This document shows positions 46,608 through 56,231 of a stretch of 64,000 bases of DNA, one piece after another. Numbering within the stretch: position 1 is the first letter of the stretch; every line of letters starts with the position of its first letter. A program made the translations under genes and the position numbers. Under the pieces are notes generated by a model. It was not told the DNA's origin, ran no database searches, and saw nothing but the letters and a program-made list of their open reading frames with translations. The stretch covers positions 496,001 to 560,000 of the forward strand of contig CP021238.1 of the NCBI GenBank assembly GCA_002291465.1, written 5' to 3'. Source of the DNA: Mycobacterium lepraemurium (GTDB taxonomy: Bacteria > Actinomycetota > Actinomycetes > Mycobacteriales > Mycobacteriaceae).

Positions 46608-47187
46608 ATGCAAGTGCTTCTGGTCCGGCACGCGCTGCCGCTGCGCAGCGAACACGGCCAAGGCTCCGACCCGGACCTGTCCGCGGACGGGTTGGCCCAA
46701 ATCGAGCGGCTGCCCAAGGCGCTTGAGCGCTTTCCCATTTCGCGGGTGGTGAGCAGCCCGCAGCGCCGCGCCGTGCAGACGGCGGTGCTGGTGGCGGCCG
46801 ACCGCGGGCTGAGCGTCGAGATCGACGACCGGTTCGCCGAATACGACCGCGACCTGCCGGTGTACATCCCCGTCGAACAGATTCGCGACGAAATGCCGTA
46901 GGAATAGGCGCGTTTGGCGCAGGGGCACCTGCCCAGCGCGGTCGACGAGGACGCGTTCCGCGCCCGGGTGCGCGCCGCGGTCGACGACCTCGTCGCGGTG
47001 TTCAGCCACGGCGGGGTGATCAACGTGCTGCTGCACGAGATCCTCGGCACGGCCCGGCTGTTGTCCTTCCCGTCGACTACGCGTCGGTGACCCGGCTGCT
47101 GTTCTCCCGGTCCGGCCAGGCGACCGTGGCCGCGGTCAACACCACCGAACACGTCTGGGACCTGCTGCCCCGAAACCAAAGGTGGTG
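46608..47187 (+). pseudogene. Histidine phosphatase (phosphoglycerate mutase-like), nonsense and frameshift
   Basis: ATG 46608, MQVLLVRHALPLRSEHGQGS: LVRHA is the phosphatase loop with the catalytic His. The frame meets TAG at 46899-46901 and again at 46905-46907, then goes on in the same frame with LAQGHLPSAVDEDAFRARV and the second motif VAVFSHGGVINVLLHEIL. A frameshift near 47070 leads to PVDYASVTRLLFSRSGQATV and the end at TGA 47185-47187. Two stops plus a frameshift make it a clear pseudogene. Confidence 0.82.
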
Positions 47188-47222
47188 AACGGGGTGCGGG
47201 CCGGCGATGGTAGACAAGTTCG

Positions 47223-48272
47223 GTGGCCTCAGCTGACCAACTCGAAGGGCTCGACCTGGCGGCGCTGGATTCCTACCTGCGTTCGCTCGGCATCGGCCGC
47301 GACGGCGAGTTGCGCGCGGAGTTCATCTCCGGCGGCCGTTCCAACCTGACGTTCCGGGTGTACGACGACGCCACCAGCTGGTTGGTGCGGCGCCCGCCGC
47401 TGCACGGGTTGACGCCGTCGGCGCACGACATGTCCCGCGAATACCGGGTGGTGGCCGCACTGCAGGACACACCGGTTCCGGCGGCGCGCACGATCGGGTT
47501 GTGCGAGGACGAGTCGGTGCTGGGCGCGCCGTTCCAGATCGTCGAATTCGTTGCCGGCCAGGTGGTGCGCCGCCGCGCCCAGCTCGAGTCGTTCAGCCAC
47601 ACCGCGATCGAAGGCTGCGTCGACTCGCTGATCCGGGTGCTGGTCGATCTGCACAGCGTCGATCCGGACGCCGTGGGCTTGGCCGACTTCGGCAAGCCCA
47701 GCGGTTATCTCGAGCGTCAGGTGCGCCGCTGGGGGTCGCAATGGGCGCTGGTGCGGCTGCCCGAGGACCGGCGCGACGCCGACGTGGAGCGCCTGCGTTC
47801 CGGTCTGGGCCAGGCCATTCCGCAGCAGAGCCGCACCTCGATCGCGCACGGCGACTATCGGATCGACAATACGATCCTGGACGCCGACGATCCGACCAAG
47901 GTGCGCGCCGTCGTCGACTGGGAGCTGTCGACGCTGGGGGATCCGCTCTCGGATGCGCTGATGTGTGTGTACCGCGATCCCGCGCTGGACCTGATCGTCA
48001 ACGCGCAGGCCGCGTGGACGTCGCCGTTGTTGCCGACGGCCGACGAACTGGCCGACCGCTATTCGCTGGTGGCCGGGATACCGCTGGCGCATTGGGAGTT
48101 CTACATGGAGTTGGCGTATTTCAAACTCGCGACCATCGCCGCGGGCATCGACTTCCGTCGCCGGATGTCGGATCAGGCCCGCGGCCTGGGCGACGCCGCC
48201 GAGCACACGCCCGAGGTGGTGGCGCCGCTGATCTCGCGCGGCCTGGCCGAATTGGCCAAGCTGCCCGGCTAG
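47223..48272 (+). CDS. APH-family phosphotransferase, FadE36-type (Rv3761c-like)
   Basis: 349 residues from GTG 47223. Kinase-like fold: ISGGRSNLTFRVYDDATSWL (nucleotide loop), catalytic IAHGDYRIDNTILDAD (H-x-D-x(4)-N) and Mg-binding VVDWELSTLGDPLSD. Called fadE36 in M. tuberculosis after its position or fused forms, but the sequence is an aminoglycoside phosphotransferase-type kinase, not an acyl-CoA dehydrogenase. The substrate is unknown, perhaps an alcohol or acyl-CoA-linked hydroxyl. Intact; converges on the LapA-like gene. Confidence 0.87.
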   Translation: MASADQLEGLDLAALDSYLRSLGIGRDGELRAEFISGGRSNLTFRVYDDATSWLVRRPPLHGLTPSAHDMSREYRVVAALQDTPVPAARTIGLCEDESVLGAPFQIVEFVAGQVVRRRAQLESFSHTAIEGCVDSLIRVLVDLHSVDPDAVGLADFGKPSGYLERQVRRWGSQWALVRLPEDRRDADVERLRSGLGQAIPQQSRTSIAHGDYRIDNTILDADDPTKVRAVVDWELSTLGDPLSDALMCVYRDPALDLIVNAQAAWTSPLLPTADELADRYSLVAGIPLAHWEFYMELAYFKLATIAAGIDFRRRMSDQARGLGDAAEHTPEVVAPLISRGLAELAKLPG

Positions 48273-48619
48273 CGCCCGCCGGCCGCGTGCTGCTTTTTCG
48301 CCACGCGGCGCAGCTGCAGGATCCGCGCGGTGCCGACCGCCACCGTGATCAGCCCGCCGACTACCGCGGCCAGCAGGATCGCCACCCCCAGCGGCAGGCT
48401 CCAGTGCAGGCCCAGGAACCGGAAGGCCGTCGGCGCCGTGTTCTGGGTGATGAAGATCAGCAACAGAATCAGGATCACGAAGCCGGCGATCAGCGACGAC
48501 CACAGTGCGCCGGCGCGGGTGAACCCGATCGCCGGTTCCTTGGCGGGTGCGGGGGCCTTGCCCGCAGGGGTCGGTTTCGGGGGCTGCTGGCCGGGCGAGT
48601 CAGGGGTGTGGCTGCTCAT
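48269..48619 (-). CDS. LapA/DUF1049-type membrane protein, Rv3760-like
   Basis: 116 residues with a Pro-rich cytosolic N-terminus and two membrane segments (LWSSLIAGFVILILLLIFIT, and LPLGVAILLAAVVGGLITVA), then a basic tail. QNTAPTAFRFLGLHWSLPLG between them is the LapA-domain signature. Located between the fadE36-like gene and proX as in M. tuberculosis (Rv3760). Role unknown. Confidence 0.82.
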   Translation of the reverse strand: MSSHTPDSPGQQPPKPTPAGKAPAPAKEPAIGFTRAGALWSSLIAGFVILILLLIFITQNTAPTAFRFLGLHWSLPLGVAILLAAVVGGLITVAVGTARILQLRRVAKKQHAAGGR

Positions 48620-48717
48620 GCTGCCATCTTTGCCCCATCCAGCACAGAATGAAACCGATTCCCGTAACGGGTCCGCGCGGGCCGGCGGGTGGGGGTCGGG
48701 AAGTTAAGGTCGGCGGT

Positions 48718-49671
48718 ATGACGATGCGGCTGCGCGCGCCTGCCATGGTCAGGCCGGTGGCGGTGTGGCTGACGACGATGTTCGTCGTTGCGGCGTGCAG
48801 CAATTCCAACCCGCTGGGAGCGCAGGTGCGCAGCCCCGACTCGATCGTGGTCGGCTCCGGGGACTTCCCGGAATCGCAGATCATTGCCGAGATCTACGCA
48901 CAAGCCTTACAGGCCAACGGTTTTGACGTTGGAAAGCGGATGGGGATCGGCAGCCGGGAGACGTATATCTCTGCGATAAAAGACCATTCCATCGATCTGG
49001 TGCCCGAATACATCGGCAACCTCTTGCTGTATTTCGAGCCCGCGTCGAGCGTGACCACCCTGGATGCGGTCGAGCAGGAGCTTCACCGGCGCCTGCCCGC
49101 CGACCTGTCGATCCTGACGCCGGCCCCGGCCACCGACACCGACACCGTCAGCGTGACCAGCCAAGCGGCGAACCCCTGGAACCTGAGGACGATCGGCGAT
49201 CTGGCCCCGCACTCGGCCGACGTGCGATTCGGGGCGCCCTCGGCGTTCGCCACCCGGCCGGCCGGCCTGCCGGGGCTGCGGCAGAAATACGGGCTGGACA
49301 TCAAACCGGGCAACTTCGTCGCGATCGACGACGACGACGACGGCGGCGCGGTCACCGTGCGCGCGCTGCTGGAGGGGCGGGTGAACGCCACCAACATCTT
49401 CACCACATCGCCGGCCATACCGCAGCACCACCTGGTGGCACTCGACGATCCCGAGGCCAATTTAATGGCCGGAAACGTTGTGCCGCTGGTAAATTCACAG
49501 AAGCACCCGGATCGGCTCAAGCTGGTGCTGGACGCGGTGTCGGCCAAGCTGACCACCCCCGGCGTGGCCGGGCTCAACGCCGCGGTGTCGGGGAGCTCCG
49601 GCGTCGACCCCGACCAGGACGCACGAAACTGGGTGTGGGACAACGGATTAAACCACCCGATCGGGCCTTGA
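48718..49671 (+). CDS. proX: Osmoprotectant-binding lipoprotein ProX
   Basis: 317 residues (M. tuberculosis 315). Lipoprotein signal with FVVAACSNSN (lipid-modified Cys near residue 26). OpuAC-type substrate-binding domain with SGDFPESQIIAEIYAQALQA and DLVPEYIGNLLLYF. Delivers glycine betaine/proline or related compatible solutes to ProVWZ. ATG 48718 with AAGTTAAGGT upstream. First gene of proXVWZ; the proV start lies one base after its stop. Confidence 0.92.
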   Translation: MTMRLRAPAMVRPVAVWLTTMFVVAACSNSNPLGAQVRSPDSIVVGSGDFPESQIIAEIYAQALQANGFDVGKRMGIGSRETYISAIKDHSIDLVPEYIGNLLLYFEPASSVTTLDAVEQELHRRLPADLSILTPAPATDTDTVSVTSQAANPWNLRTIGDLAPHSADVRFGAPSAFATRPAGLPGLRQKYGLDIKPGNFVAIDDDDDGGAVTVRALLEGRVNATNIFTTSPAIPQHHLVALDDPEANLMAGNVVPLVNSQKHPDRLKLVLDAVSAKLTTPGVAGLNAAVSGSSGVDPDQDARNWVWDNGLNHPIGP

Positions 49672-49672
49672 C

Positions 49673-50767
49673 GTGATCGTCTTCGACAACGCCAGCAAGG
49701 TGTTCGTGGACGGGACCGCCGCCGTGGACCGGCTCAGCCTGACCGTGCCCACCGGCAAGCTGACCGTCTTCATCGGATCCTCCGGCAGCGGCAAGACCAC
49801 CGCGCTGCGCATGATCAACCGGATGATCGAGCCGACGTCCGGCACCATCAGCATCGACGGTGTCGACGTGTCCACCCTCGACCCGGTCAAACTGCGCCTG
49901 GGCATCGGCTACGTCATCCAGCATGCCGGGCTGATGCCGCACCAGAGGGTGATCGACAACGTGGCAACGGTTCCCGTGCTGAACGGCCAGCGCCGGCGGG
50001 CCGCCCGCACGGCGGCCTACCAGGTGCTCGAGCGCGTCGGGCTGGACGTCAAGCTGGCCCGGCGCTATCCCGCCCAGCTCTCCGGCGGGGAACAACAACG
50101 GGTCGGCGTGGCCCGCGCGCTGGCCGCCGACCCGCCGATCCTGCTGATGGACGAGCCGTTCTCCGCCGTCGATCCGGTGGTGCGTCACGACCTGCAAAAC
50201 GAGATACTGCGTCTGCAAAGCGAATTGCATAAAACCATCGTCTTCGTCACGCACGACATCGACGAGGCGTTGCGGCTCGGTGAACGGGTCGCGGTGTTCA
50301 AGGGCGGCGTGTTGCAGCAGTGCGACGAGCCCGCCCGGCTGCTGTCCCGTCCGGCCAACGACTTCGTGTCGAGGTTCATCGGTCTGGGCCGTGGCTACCG
50401 ATGGTTGCAACTCATCGACGCCGCCGGGCTGCCGGTGCACGACGTCCCCCGCCTGTCCACCGAAAACCTGTCGGGTGTAGATGTTTTCGATGGTTGGGCC
50501 GTCGTGATCGATGAGGCCGGGGCGCCGCTGGGCTGGATCGACGCCGAGGGCCTGCGCCGGCACCGCGACGGCCTGGCGCTGTCCGACAGCATGATCGGCG
50601 TCGGATCGCTGTTTCGGCCGCGGGGCAACCTGAGCCAGGCGCTGGACGCCGCGCTGTCGTCGCCGTCGGGAATCGGTGTCGCCGTCGACGATGACGGCAG
50701 GGTGATCGGCGGTGTGCTGGCCGCCGACGTGCTGGCCGCGGTGGAATCGCAGCGAAAGAGCCGCTGA
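49673..50767 (+). CDS. proV: Osmoprotectant ABC transporter ATPase ProV
   Basis: 364 residues (M. tuberculosis 376). Walker A GSSGSGKTT near residue 40, signature LSGGEQQRV, Walker B ILLMDEPF, and switch His in FVTHDID. The C-terminal about 100 residues (WAVVIDEAGAPLGWIDAEGL, GIGVAVDDDGRVIGGVLAAD) resemble a CBS-type regulatory module seen in OpuA/ProV proteins that sense ionic strength. GTG start; the stop overlaps the proW ATG (TGATG). Confidence 0.94.
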   Translation: MIVFDNASKVFVDGTAAVDRLSLTVPTGKLTVFIGSSGSGKTTALRMINRMIEPTSGTISIDGVDVSTLDPVKLRLGIGYVIQHAGLMPHQRVIDNVATVPVLNGQRRRAARTAAYQVLERVGLDVKLARRYPAQLSGGEQQRVGVARALAADPPILLMDEPFSAVDPVVRHDLQNEILRLQSELHKTIVFVTHDIDEALRLGERVAVFKGGVLQQCDEPARLLSRPANDFVSRFIGLGRGYRWLQLIDAAGLPVHDVPRLSTENLSGVDVFDGWAVVIDEAGAPLGWIDAEGLRRHRDGLALSDSMIGVGSLFRPRGNLSQALDAALSSPSGIGVAVDDDGRVIGGVLAADVLAAVESQRKSR

Positions 50768-51453
50768 TGCACTATCTGCTCACCCATCTCGACGACGCGG
50801 CCCGGCTCACCGTCGTGCATCTGCGCCTGTCGCTGGTGCCGGTGCTGATTGGGTTGGCGATCGCGCTGCCGCTGGGAATTCTGGTGCAGCGCAGGCGGTT
50901 TGCCCGGCGCCTGACGACGGCGGTCGCCAGCGTGGTGTTCACCATCCCGTCGCTGGCGCTGTTCGTGGTGTTGCCGATGATCATCGGAACCCGAATCCTC
51001 GACGAGGCCAACGTGATGGTCGCCCTGACCGCCTACACCGCCGCGCTGCTGGTGCGGGCGGTGCTTGAGGCGCTGGACGCGGTCCCCGCCCAGATATCCG
51101 ACGCCGCCACCGCGGTCGGCTACCCGCGGCTCACCCGGATGATGAAAGTCGAACTTCCGCTTGCGGTTCCGGTCCTGATCGCCGGGCTTCGGGTGGTGGT
51201 GGTGACCAACATCGCCATGGTCTCGGTCGGCTCGGTGATCGGGATCGGCGGACTGGGCAGCTGGTTCACCCAGGGCTACCAGACCGGCAAGAGCGATCAG
51301 ATCCTGGCCGGCATCATCGCGCTGTTCGCGCTGGCGGTCGCCGTCGACGGCCTCATCGTGCTGGGCGGCCGCCTGGTCACCCCGTGGGCGCACGCGGTGC
51401 GCGGCGGCGGCCGCCGCTCGGTCGTCGCGCCGGTGGTGGGGGGTTCCCGGTGA
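50767..51453 (+). CDS. proW: Osmoprotectant ABC transporter permease ProW
   Basis: 228 residues (M. tuberculosis 229) with about six membrane segments and the BPD-type EAA loop (EALDAVPAQISDAATAVGYP). First of two permeases. ATG overlaps the proV stop; the stop overlaps the proZ GTG (GTGA). Confidence 0.94.
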   Translation: MHYLLTHLDDAARLTVVHLRLSLVPVLIGLAIALPLGILVQRRRFARRLTTAVASVVFTIPSLALFVVLPMIIGTRILDEANVMVALTAYTAALLVRAVLEALDAVPAQISDAATAVGYPRLTRMMKVELPLAVPVLIAGLRVVVVTNIAMVSVGSVIGIGGLGSWFTQGYQTGKSDQILAGIIALFALAVAVDGLIVLGGRLVTPWAHAVRGGGRRSVVAPVVGGSR

Positions 51454-52166
51454 ACTTCGTGCAGCGGGCCATCGCGTATCTGCTGACCGCCGACAACTGG
51501 ACCGGTCCGGTCGGGCTGGCGGCCCGCATCCTCGAGCATCTCGAGTACACCGGCATCGCGGTGGGCGCCTCGGCGCTGATCGCCGTGCCCGTCGGCCTGC
51601 TCATCGGGCACACTGGCCGCGGCACCCTGCTGGTGGTGGGCGCCGTCAACGGGCTGCGCGCGCTGCCCACCCTGGGCGTGCTGCTGTTCGGCACGCTGCT
51701 GTTCGGGCTGGGCCTGGGACCCTCGCTGGTGGCGCTGATGCTGCTGGGCGTGCCCGCGCTGCTGGCCGGAACCTATGCCGGCATCGCCAACGTCGAACCC
51801 ACCGTGGTCGACGCCGCCCGGGCGATGGGCATGACCGAGTTGCAATTGCTGCTGCGCGTCGAGGTGCCCAATGCGCTGCCGTTGATCCTGGGTGGGCTGC
51901 GCAGCGCGACGTTGCAGGTGGTCGCGACCGCCACGGTGGCCGCCTATGCCAGCCTCGGCGGGCTGGGCCGGTACCTGATCGACGGGATCAAGGAACGCGA
52001 GTTCCACCTGGCCGTGGTCGGGGCGCTGACGGTGGCCGCGTTGGCGCTGGTGCTCGACGGTCTGCTGGCCGTGGCGGTGTGGGCGTCGGTGCCGGGTACC
52101 GGCCGGCGGCGGCGCACATACCGGCCACTTCCGCACCGGTTGGTGGGGACGTCTTACGGTAGATGA
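51450..52166 (+). CDS. proZ: Osmoprotectant ABC transporter permease ProZ
   Basis: 238 residues (M. tuberculosis 239), six membrane segments and the loop VVDAARAMGMTELQLLLRVE. GTG 51450 overlaps proW. Second permease of the ProXVWZ importer. The next gene starts at the base following its stop. Confidence 0.94.
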   Translation: MNFVQRAIAYLLTADNWTGPVGLAARILEHLEYTGIAVGASALIAVPVGLLIGHTGRGTLLVVGAVNGLRALPTLGVLLFGTLLFGLGLGPSLVALMLLGVPALLAGTYAGIANVEPTVVDAARAMGMTELQLLLRVEVPNALPLILGGLRSATLQVVATATVAAYASLGGLGRYLIDGIKEREFHLAVVGALTVAALALVLDGLLAVAVWASVPGTGRRRRTYRPLPHRLVGTSYGR

Positions 52167-52766
52167 GTGAACGCAGCCCCTTCTGACCCGTCTCGCCGAG
52201 TGTGGCAGGCGATGCTCACCTGGCGCGCACAGGACGTCTCCCGGATGGAATCGGTACGACTCCAGGTGTCCGGCAACAGAATCAAGGCCAACGGCCGTAT
52301 CGTCGCCGCCGCCACCGACGCCAATCCGGCGTTCGGCGCCTACTACGACCTGCAGACCGACGAAACCGGCGCCACCAAGCGGCTCGGCATGACCGTCACC
52401 CTGGCCGAGCGTGAGCGTGTCTTCTCCTTCGCCCGCGACGAGGAGAACATGTGGCTGGTCACCGACCCCCAGGGCGAGCACCGCGCGGCCTACAACGGCG
52501 CCCTCGACGTCGACGTCGAGTTCAGCCCGTTCTTCAACGCGCTGCCGATCCGGCGGCTCGGCCTGCAGGAGCGGGCGGCCTCGGTCACCCTGCCCGTGGT
52601 CTACGTCAACGTGCCGGAGATGTCCATCACCGCCGACACCGTGAGCTACAGCAGCACCGGCAGCCGCGACGAGATCAAGGTGCACTCGCCGATCTCCGAC
52701 ACCACGGTCAGCGTCGACGAGCAGGGATTCATCGTGGACTATCCAGGGTTGGCAGAGCGGATCTGA
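52167..52766 (+). CDS. Putative glycolipid-binding-domain protein, Rv3755c-like
   Basis: 199 residues from GTG 52167. Beta-rich protein starting about [20 protein letters not shown] with [20 protein letters not shown] and [14 protein letters not shown], the layout of the putative glycolipid-binding family. No signal peptide. Directly follows proZ and likely shares its transcript. Its end overlaps the tyrA 3' end by 38 bases. Intact. Confidence 0.8.
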   Translation: MNAAPSDPSRRVWQAMLTWRAQDVSRMESVRLQVSGNRIKANGRIVAAATDANPAFGAYYDLQTDETGATKRLGMTVTLAERERVFSFARDEENMWLVTDPQGEHRAAYNGALDVDVEFSPFFNALPIRRLGLQERAASVTLPVVYVNVPEMSITADTVSYSSTGSRDEIKVHSPISDTTVSVDEQGFIVDYPGLAERI

Positions 52767-53712
52767 TCACCCCGCCCGCCCGGCCGGCGGCGGCCAGTTC
52801 CTGACGCCAGTTCTCCGCGCCGATCACCACGTGGAAGATGTCGGTGCGCGGGAAGCTGTCGTAGCGGGTGCGAGCGGCGTGGCCGGCCTCGATGAGGTCG
52901 GCGACCGAATTGTGGTGGGCCAGCGAATCGCGGGTGCGGCTGAGCAACTCGATGACGTGGTCGGCCGTCGGGACCAGTTGGTCGGAGTTGCCCTCGCACA
53001 TCGCCCGCACCAAGTCGGGAGCGGTGGCCGCCACCCGGGTGCCGTCCCGGAACGATCCGGCGGCCAACGCGAAGGCCAACGGAACGTCCCCGGCGACCAC
53101 GGCCAGCGCCTCGGCGAGCAGGTGGGGCAGATGCGAGATGGCGGCCGCGGCGGCGTCGTGTTCGTCGGATCGGGCCGGCACCACGACCGCGCCGCAGTCC
53201 AGCGCCAGCGTCATCACCATCGCCCACACCACCGGGTCGACGTGGTCGTCGACGCTGACCACCCAGGGGGCCCCGGTGAACAGGCCCGCGTGGCCGGCGG
53301 TCCACCCCGAGTGCGCGGTGCCCGCCATCGGGTGGCCCCCGACGAAGCGGTCCCGCAGGCCGGCGGCGATGACCTCGTCGAGCACCGCCTTCTTGACGCT
53401 GGTGACGTCGGTCAACGGGCACTGCGGGGCCGTCTCCTCGACGTGGGCGAGCATGCTCGGCAGCGCCGGCATGGGCACCGCCAGTACGATCAACGCGTCG
53501 GAGTCGGCGGCCCGGGAGAGGGTGGCGGTCAGGCCCGTGTCGGCGTCGAAGCCGTTGGCGGTGGCGGCCTGCGCCCCTTCGATCGAGCGGTTATAGCCGA
53601 ACACCTCGCGGCCGGCCGCGGTGGCGGCGCGCATGATCGAGCCGCCGACCAGTCCCAGCCCGAGCACGCACACCGGTGTCTTCGAACGAGGGTGGGAGCG
53701 AGGGTGTGCCAC
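52729..53712 (-). CDS. tyrA: Prephenate dehydrogenase TyrA
   Basis: 327 residues from GTG 53712. NAD-binding motif [14 protein letters not shown] and TyrA-type active site [16 protein letters not shown] with the catalytic His; [15 protein letters not shown] and ASSFRDGT-type (AGSFRDGT) segments follow. Converts prephenate to 4-hydroxyphenylpyruvate in tyrosine synthesis. Slightly longer than M. tuberculosis TyrA (301) at both ends. Intact; convergent with the gene above. Confidence 0.92.
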   Translation of the reverse strand: MAHPRSHPRSKTPVCVLGLGLVGGSIMRAATAAGREVFGYNRSIEGAQAATANGFDADTGLTATLSRAADSDALIVLAVPMPALPSMLAHVEETAPQCPLTDVTSVKKAVLDEVIAAGLRDRFVGGHPMAGTAHSGWTAGHAGLFTGAPWVVSVDDHVDPVVWAMVMTLALDCGAVVVPARSDEHDAAAAAISHLPHLLAEALAVVAGDVPLAFALAAGSFRDGTRVAATAPDLVRAMCEGNSDQLVPTADHVIELLSRTRDSLAHHNSVADLIEAGHAARTRYDSFPRTDIFHVVIGAENWRQELAAAGRAGGVIRSALPTLDSPR

Positions 53713-53814
53713 ATTCCCAGGTTGGCACATCCGGCGCGCGACGCCGCGTGCAGATGTCGGGGCGCCCGTGCTCCATCTGGTCAGGGGCCTGGTCAGGGAC
53801 TACCGTAAGCGGCT

Positions 53815-54336
53815 ATGGGAGCACAACGGGCCTCTGCCCAGGGCCTGTCCGCGGACACGCCGGACGGTTTCGGTGTCGCGGTGGTGCGTGAAGAGGGGCA
53901 GTGGCGCTGCGCCCCGATGGCCCCCAACTCGCTGACGAGCCTGTCGGCCGCCGAGACCGAACTGCGCGAACTGCGCAGCTCCGGCGCGGTGTTCGGGCTG
54001 CTCGATGTGGACGACGAATTCTTCGTCATCTTGCGGCCGGCGCCGTCGGGCACGCGGTTGCTGCTCTCGGACGCCACCGCCGCGCTGGACTACGACATCG
54101 CCGCCGAGGTGCTCGACAAGCTGGACGCCGACATCGACCCGGAGGACCTCGAGGATTCGGATCCCTTCGAGGAGGGCGACTTAGGGCTGCTCTCCGACGT
54201 CGGCCTGCCCGAGGCGGTGTTGGGCGTCATCCTCGACGAGACCGATCTGTACGCCGACGAGCAGCTGGGCCGAATTGCCCGCGAGATGGGCTTCGCCGAT
54301 CAGCTGTCGGCAGTGATCGACCGCCTCGGTCGGTGA
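53815..54336 (+). CDS. tRNA adenosine deaminase-associated protein, Rv3753c-like
   Basis: 173 residues from ATG 53815. Acidic C-terminal half (ADIDPEDLEDSDPFEEGDLG) and conserved VAVVREEGQWRCAPMAP. The family is always next to tadA in mycobacteria; its precise role is unknown. The stop overlaps the tadA GTG (GTGA). Intact. Confidence 0.88.
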   Translation: MGAQRASAQGLSADTPDGFGVAVVREEGQWRCAPMAPNSLTSLSAAETELRELRSSGAVFGLLDVDDEFFVILRPAPSGTRLLLSDATAALDYDIAAEVLDKLDADIDPEDLEDSDPFEEGDLGLLSDVGLPEAVLGVILDETDLYADEQLGRIAREMGFADQLSAVIDRLGR

Positions 54337-54836
54337 TTTCTGACGAAGACCTGATCCGTTCCGCGCTGGCGGTTGCCGCGACGGCGGGTCCCCGCGACGT
54401 GCCCATCGGCGCGGTGGTGGTCGGCGCCGACGGCACCGAGCTGGCGCGGGCGGTCAACGCGCGCGAGGCGCTGGGGGATCCGACCGCGCACGCCGAAATC
54501 CTGGCGCTGCGGGCGGCGGCCGCCGTCCCCGAGCACGGCCGCCACCCGTCCCCGAGCACGGCGGCCGCCGTGCTCGGGGACGGGTGGCGGCTGGAAGGCG
54601 CCACGCTGGCCGTCACCGTCGAACCGTGCACCATGTGCGCGGGCGCGCTGGTGCTCGCGCGCATCGCCCGGCTGGTGTTCGGTGCCTGGGAGCCCAAGAC
54701 CGGAGCGGTCGGATCGCTGTGGGATGTGGTGCGCGATCGGCGGCTCAACCACCGCCCGGAAGTGTGCGGCGGGGTGCTTGAGCGAGAGTGCGCCGCGCCG
54801 CTGGAGGGCTTCTTCGCCCGCCAGCGATTGGGGTGA
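54333..54836 (+). CDS. tadA: tRNA-specific adenosine deaminase TadA, with 15-residue insertion
   Basis: 167 residues from GTG 54333 (M. tuberculosis homologue about 152). Zinc deaminase motifs DPTAHAEILALR (His, Glu) and VTVEPCTMCAGALV (two Cys) are intact. Converts A34 to inosine in tRNA-Arg. Between ALRAAA and VLGDGWRLEGATL it has about 15 extra residues (AVPEHGRHPSPSTAA), encoded in and next to a perfect 52-bp palindrome. The insertion is in frame and lies in the loop before the second zinc motif, so the protein may still fold. Confidence 0.93.
   Translation: MISDEDLIRSALAVAATAGPRDVPIGAVVVGADGTELARAVNAREALGDPTAHAEILALRAAAAVPEHGRHPSPSTAAAVLGDGWRLEGATLAVTVEPCTMCAGALVLARIARLVFGAWEPKTGAVGSLWDVVRDRRLNHRPEVCGGVLERECAAPLEGFFARQRLG
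54539..54590. repeat. Perfect 52-bp palindrome inside tadA
   Basis: Two 26-bp arms, 54539-54564 (CCGCCACCCGTCCCCGAGCA...) and 54565-54590, are exact reverse complements with no spacer. The right arm encodes the normal VLGDGWR codons; the left arm is its inverted copy. A partial direct copy (CGTCCCCGAGCACGGC) precedes it at about 54524. It accounts for the extra residues in TadA. Confidence 0.9.
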
Positions 54837-54865
54837 CCGGCATGACGTTCGGTAAGCTGCTCGGC

Positions 54866-54955
54866 GGTGGCGTGTCCGAGCGGCCTAAGGAGCACGCCTC
54901 GAAAGCGTGTGACGGCTAACACCGTCCGAGGGTTCAAATCCCTCCGCCACCGCCA
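54866..54955 (+). tRNA. tRNA-Ser (anticodon CGA)
   Basis: Type II tRNA with a long variable arm. Acceptor GGTGGCG pairs with CGCCACC (54945-54951), discriminator G, and CCA encoded at 54953-54955. Anticodon arm CACGC-CTCGAAA-GCGTG gives CGA. A serine tRNA follows tadA in M. tuberculosis as well. Confidence 0.93.
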
Positions 54956-55120
54956 AACTTTTCCGCCGGCCTGCGTATTGCGACATCGTCGGGGTCAGCG
55001 GCCCGAAGTCACGGTTTGAACAGGCCCGATCGGGGCGCCCTGCGGTGGGCGCGCATCGGTGTAGGGTCCTCGGCCTCCCCGGTTGGCGCGCGCTCACTGC
55101 GGGCCGCTAATTTTCCTGAC

Positions 55121-56125
55121 GTGACGTTCTCAGGTGCTGGCGCAGTCGCGTGGTGGATTGCCCCCTTGATCACGGTTGCCGCTGTCGCCGGCGCGGGCCT
55201 CCTCGGCGGCCCGGTGCAGATCCGTTCCGTCCCGGCGATCCGCCTGGCCGCCGATGGCAATCCGTTGGCCGGGGCGCCGTTCTATGTCAATCCCAACTCG
55301 GCCGCCATGCGCGCCGCGCAGAGCGCCGACCCGCCGAGCCCCGAATTGACCGCCATCGCCAACACGCCGCAGGCGTACTGGATCGTGCCGGGCGGTTCGG
55401 CGGGAACGGTCGGCAAGTACACCGGCGACGCGAACGCCGCCGGCGCCATCCCGATTCTGGCGATTTATGGCATCCCGCACCGCGATTGCGGCAGCTTCGC
55501 GGCGGGCGGCATGGCGACGGCCGACGACTATCGCGGCTGGATCGACGGCATCGCGGCCGGTGTGGGGGCTTCGCGGGCGGCCATCGTCGTCGAACCCGAC
55601 GCGCTGGCCATGGCCGACTGCCTGTCGGCCGATCAGCGCCAGGAACGCTACGACCTGGTCCGCTACGCCGTCGACACACTGACCCGCAACCCCAACGCGG
55701 CCGTCTACGTCGACGCCGGGCACCTGCGCTGGCACAGCCCCGAGGACATGGCCGCCCGGCTCAACCAGGCCGGCGTCGCACACGCGCGAGGATTCAGTGT
55801 CAACACCGCGAACTTTTACACCACCGAGGACGAAATCGGTTACGGCGAGGCGATTTCGGGACTGACCAATGGCTCGCACTACGTGATCGACACCTCCCGC
55901 AACGGGGCCGGACCGGCACCCGACTCCGACCTCAACTGGTGCAACCCCAGCGGTCGCGCCCTGGGCACCCCGCCTACCGCGGCCACCGCCGGTGCGCACG
56001 CCGACGCCTACTTGTGGATCAAGCGTCCCGGCGAGTCCGACGGATCATGCGGCAAGGGCGATCCGCCGGCGGGCAACTTCGTCAATCAGTACGCCATCGA
56101 TCTGGTGCACAACGCAAGCCACTAG
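55121..56125 (+). CDS. GH6 endoglucanase (CelA1/Rv0062-like)
   Basis: 334 residues from GTG 55121 (upstream TTG 55016 possible). Signal/membrane anchor WWIAPLITVAAVAGAGLLGG, then a GH6 catalytic domain: IPILAIYGIPHRDCGSF, VVEPDALAMADC (catalytic Asp), NGSHYVIDTSRNGAG, WIKRPGESDGSC. Very similar to M. tuberculosis CelA1 (380 residues), though its location next to the tRNA-Ser differs. Secreted cellulase; in mycobacteria such enzymes may act on biofilm cellulose. Intact. Confidence 0.9.
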   Translation: MTFSGAGAVAWWIAPLITVAAVAGAGLLGGPVQIRSVPAIRLAADGNPLAGAPFYVNPNSAAMRAAQSADPPSPELTAIANTPQAYWIVPGGSAGTVGKYTGDANAAGAIPILAIYGIPHRDCGSFAAGGMATADDYRGWIDGIAAGVGASRAAIVVEPDALAMADCLSADQRQERYDLVRYAVDTLTRNPNAAVYVDAGHLRWHSPEDMAARLNQAGVAHARGFSVNTANFYTTEDEIGYGEAISGLTNGSHYVIDTSRNGAGPAPDSDLNWCNPSGRALGTPPTAATAGAHADAYLWIKRPGESDGSCGKGDPPAGNFVNQYAIDLVHNASH

Positions 56126-56231
56126 CAGGGCTTTCTGCGACCGGCGTTCGGATTCTCGACCGTTGATGATTGCGCGCGGGTAACATTTTGTTACCTGAAG
56201 TAGATAAACGAGTATGGCGGCGCGAGGCACC

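Noticed and set aside
54539..54590. The tadA palindrome as a transcription terminator
   Set aside because: It lies in the middle of an open, conserved coding sequence and has no T run.
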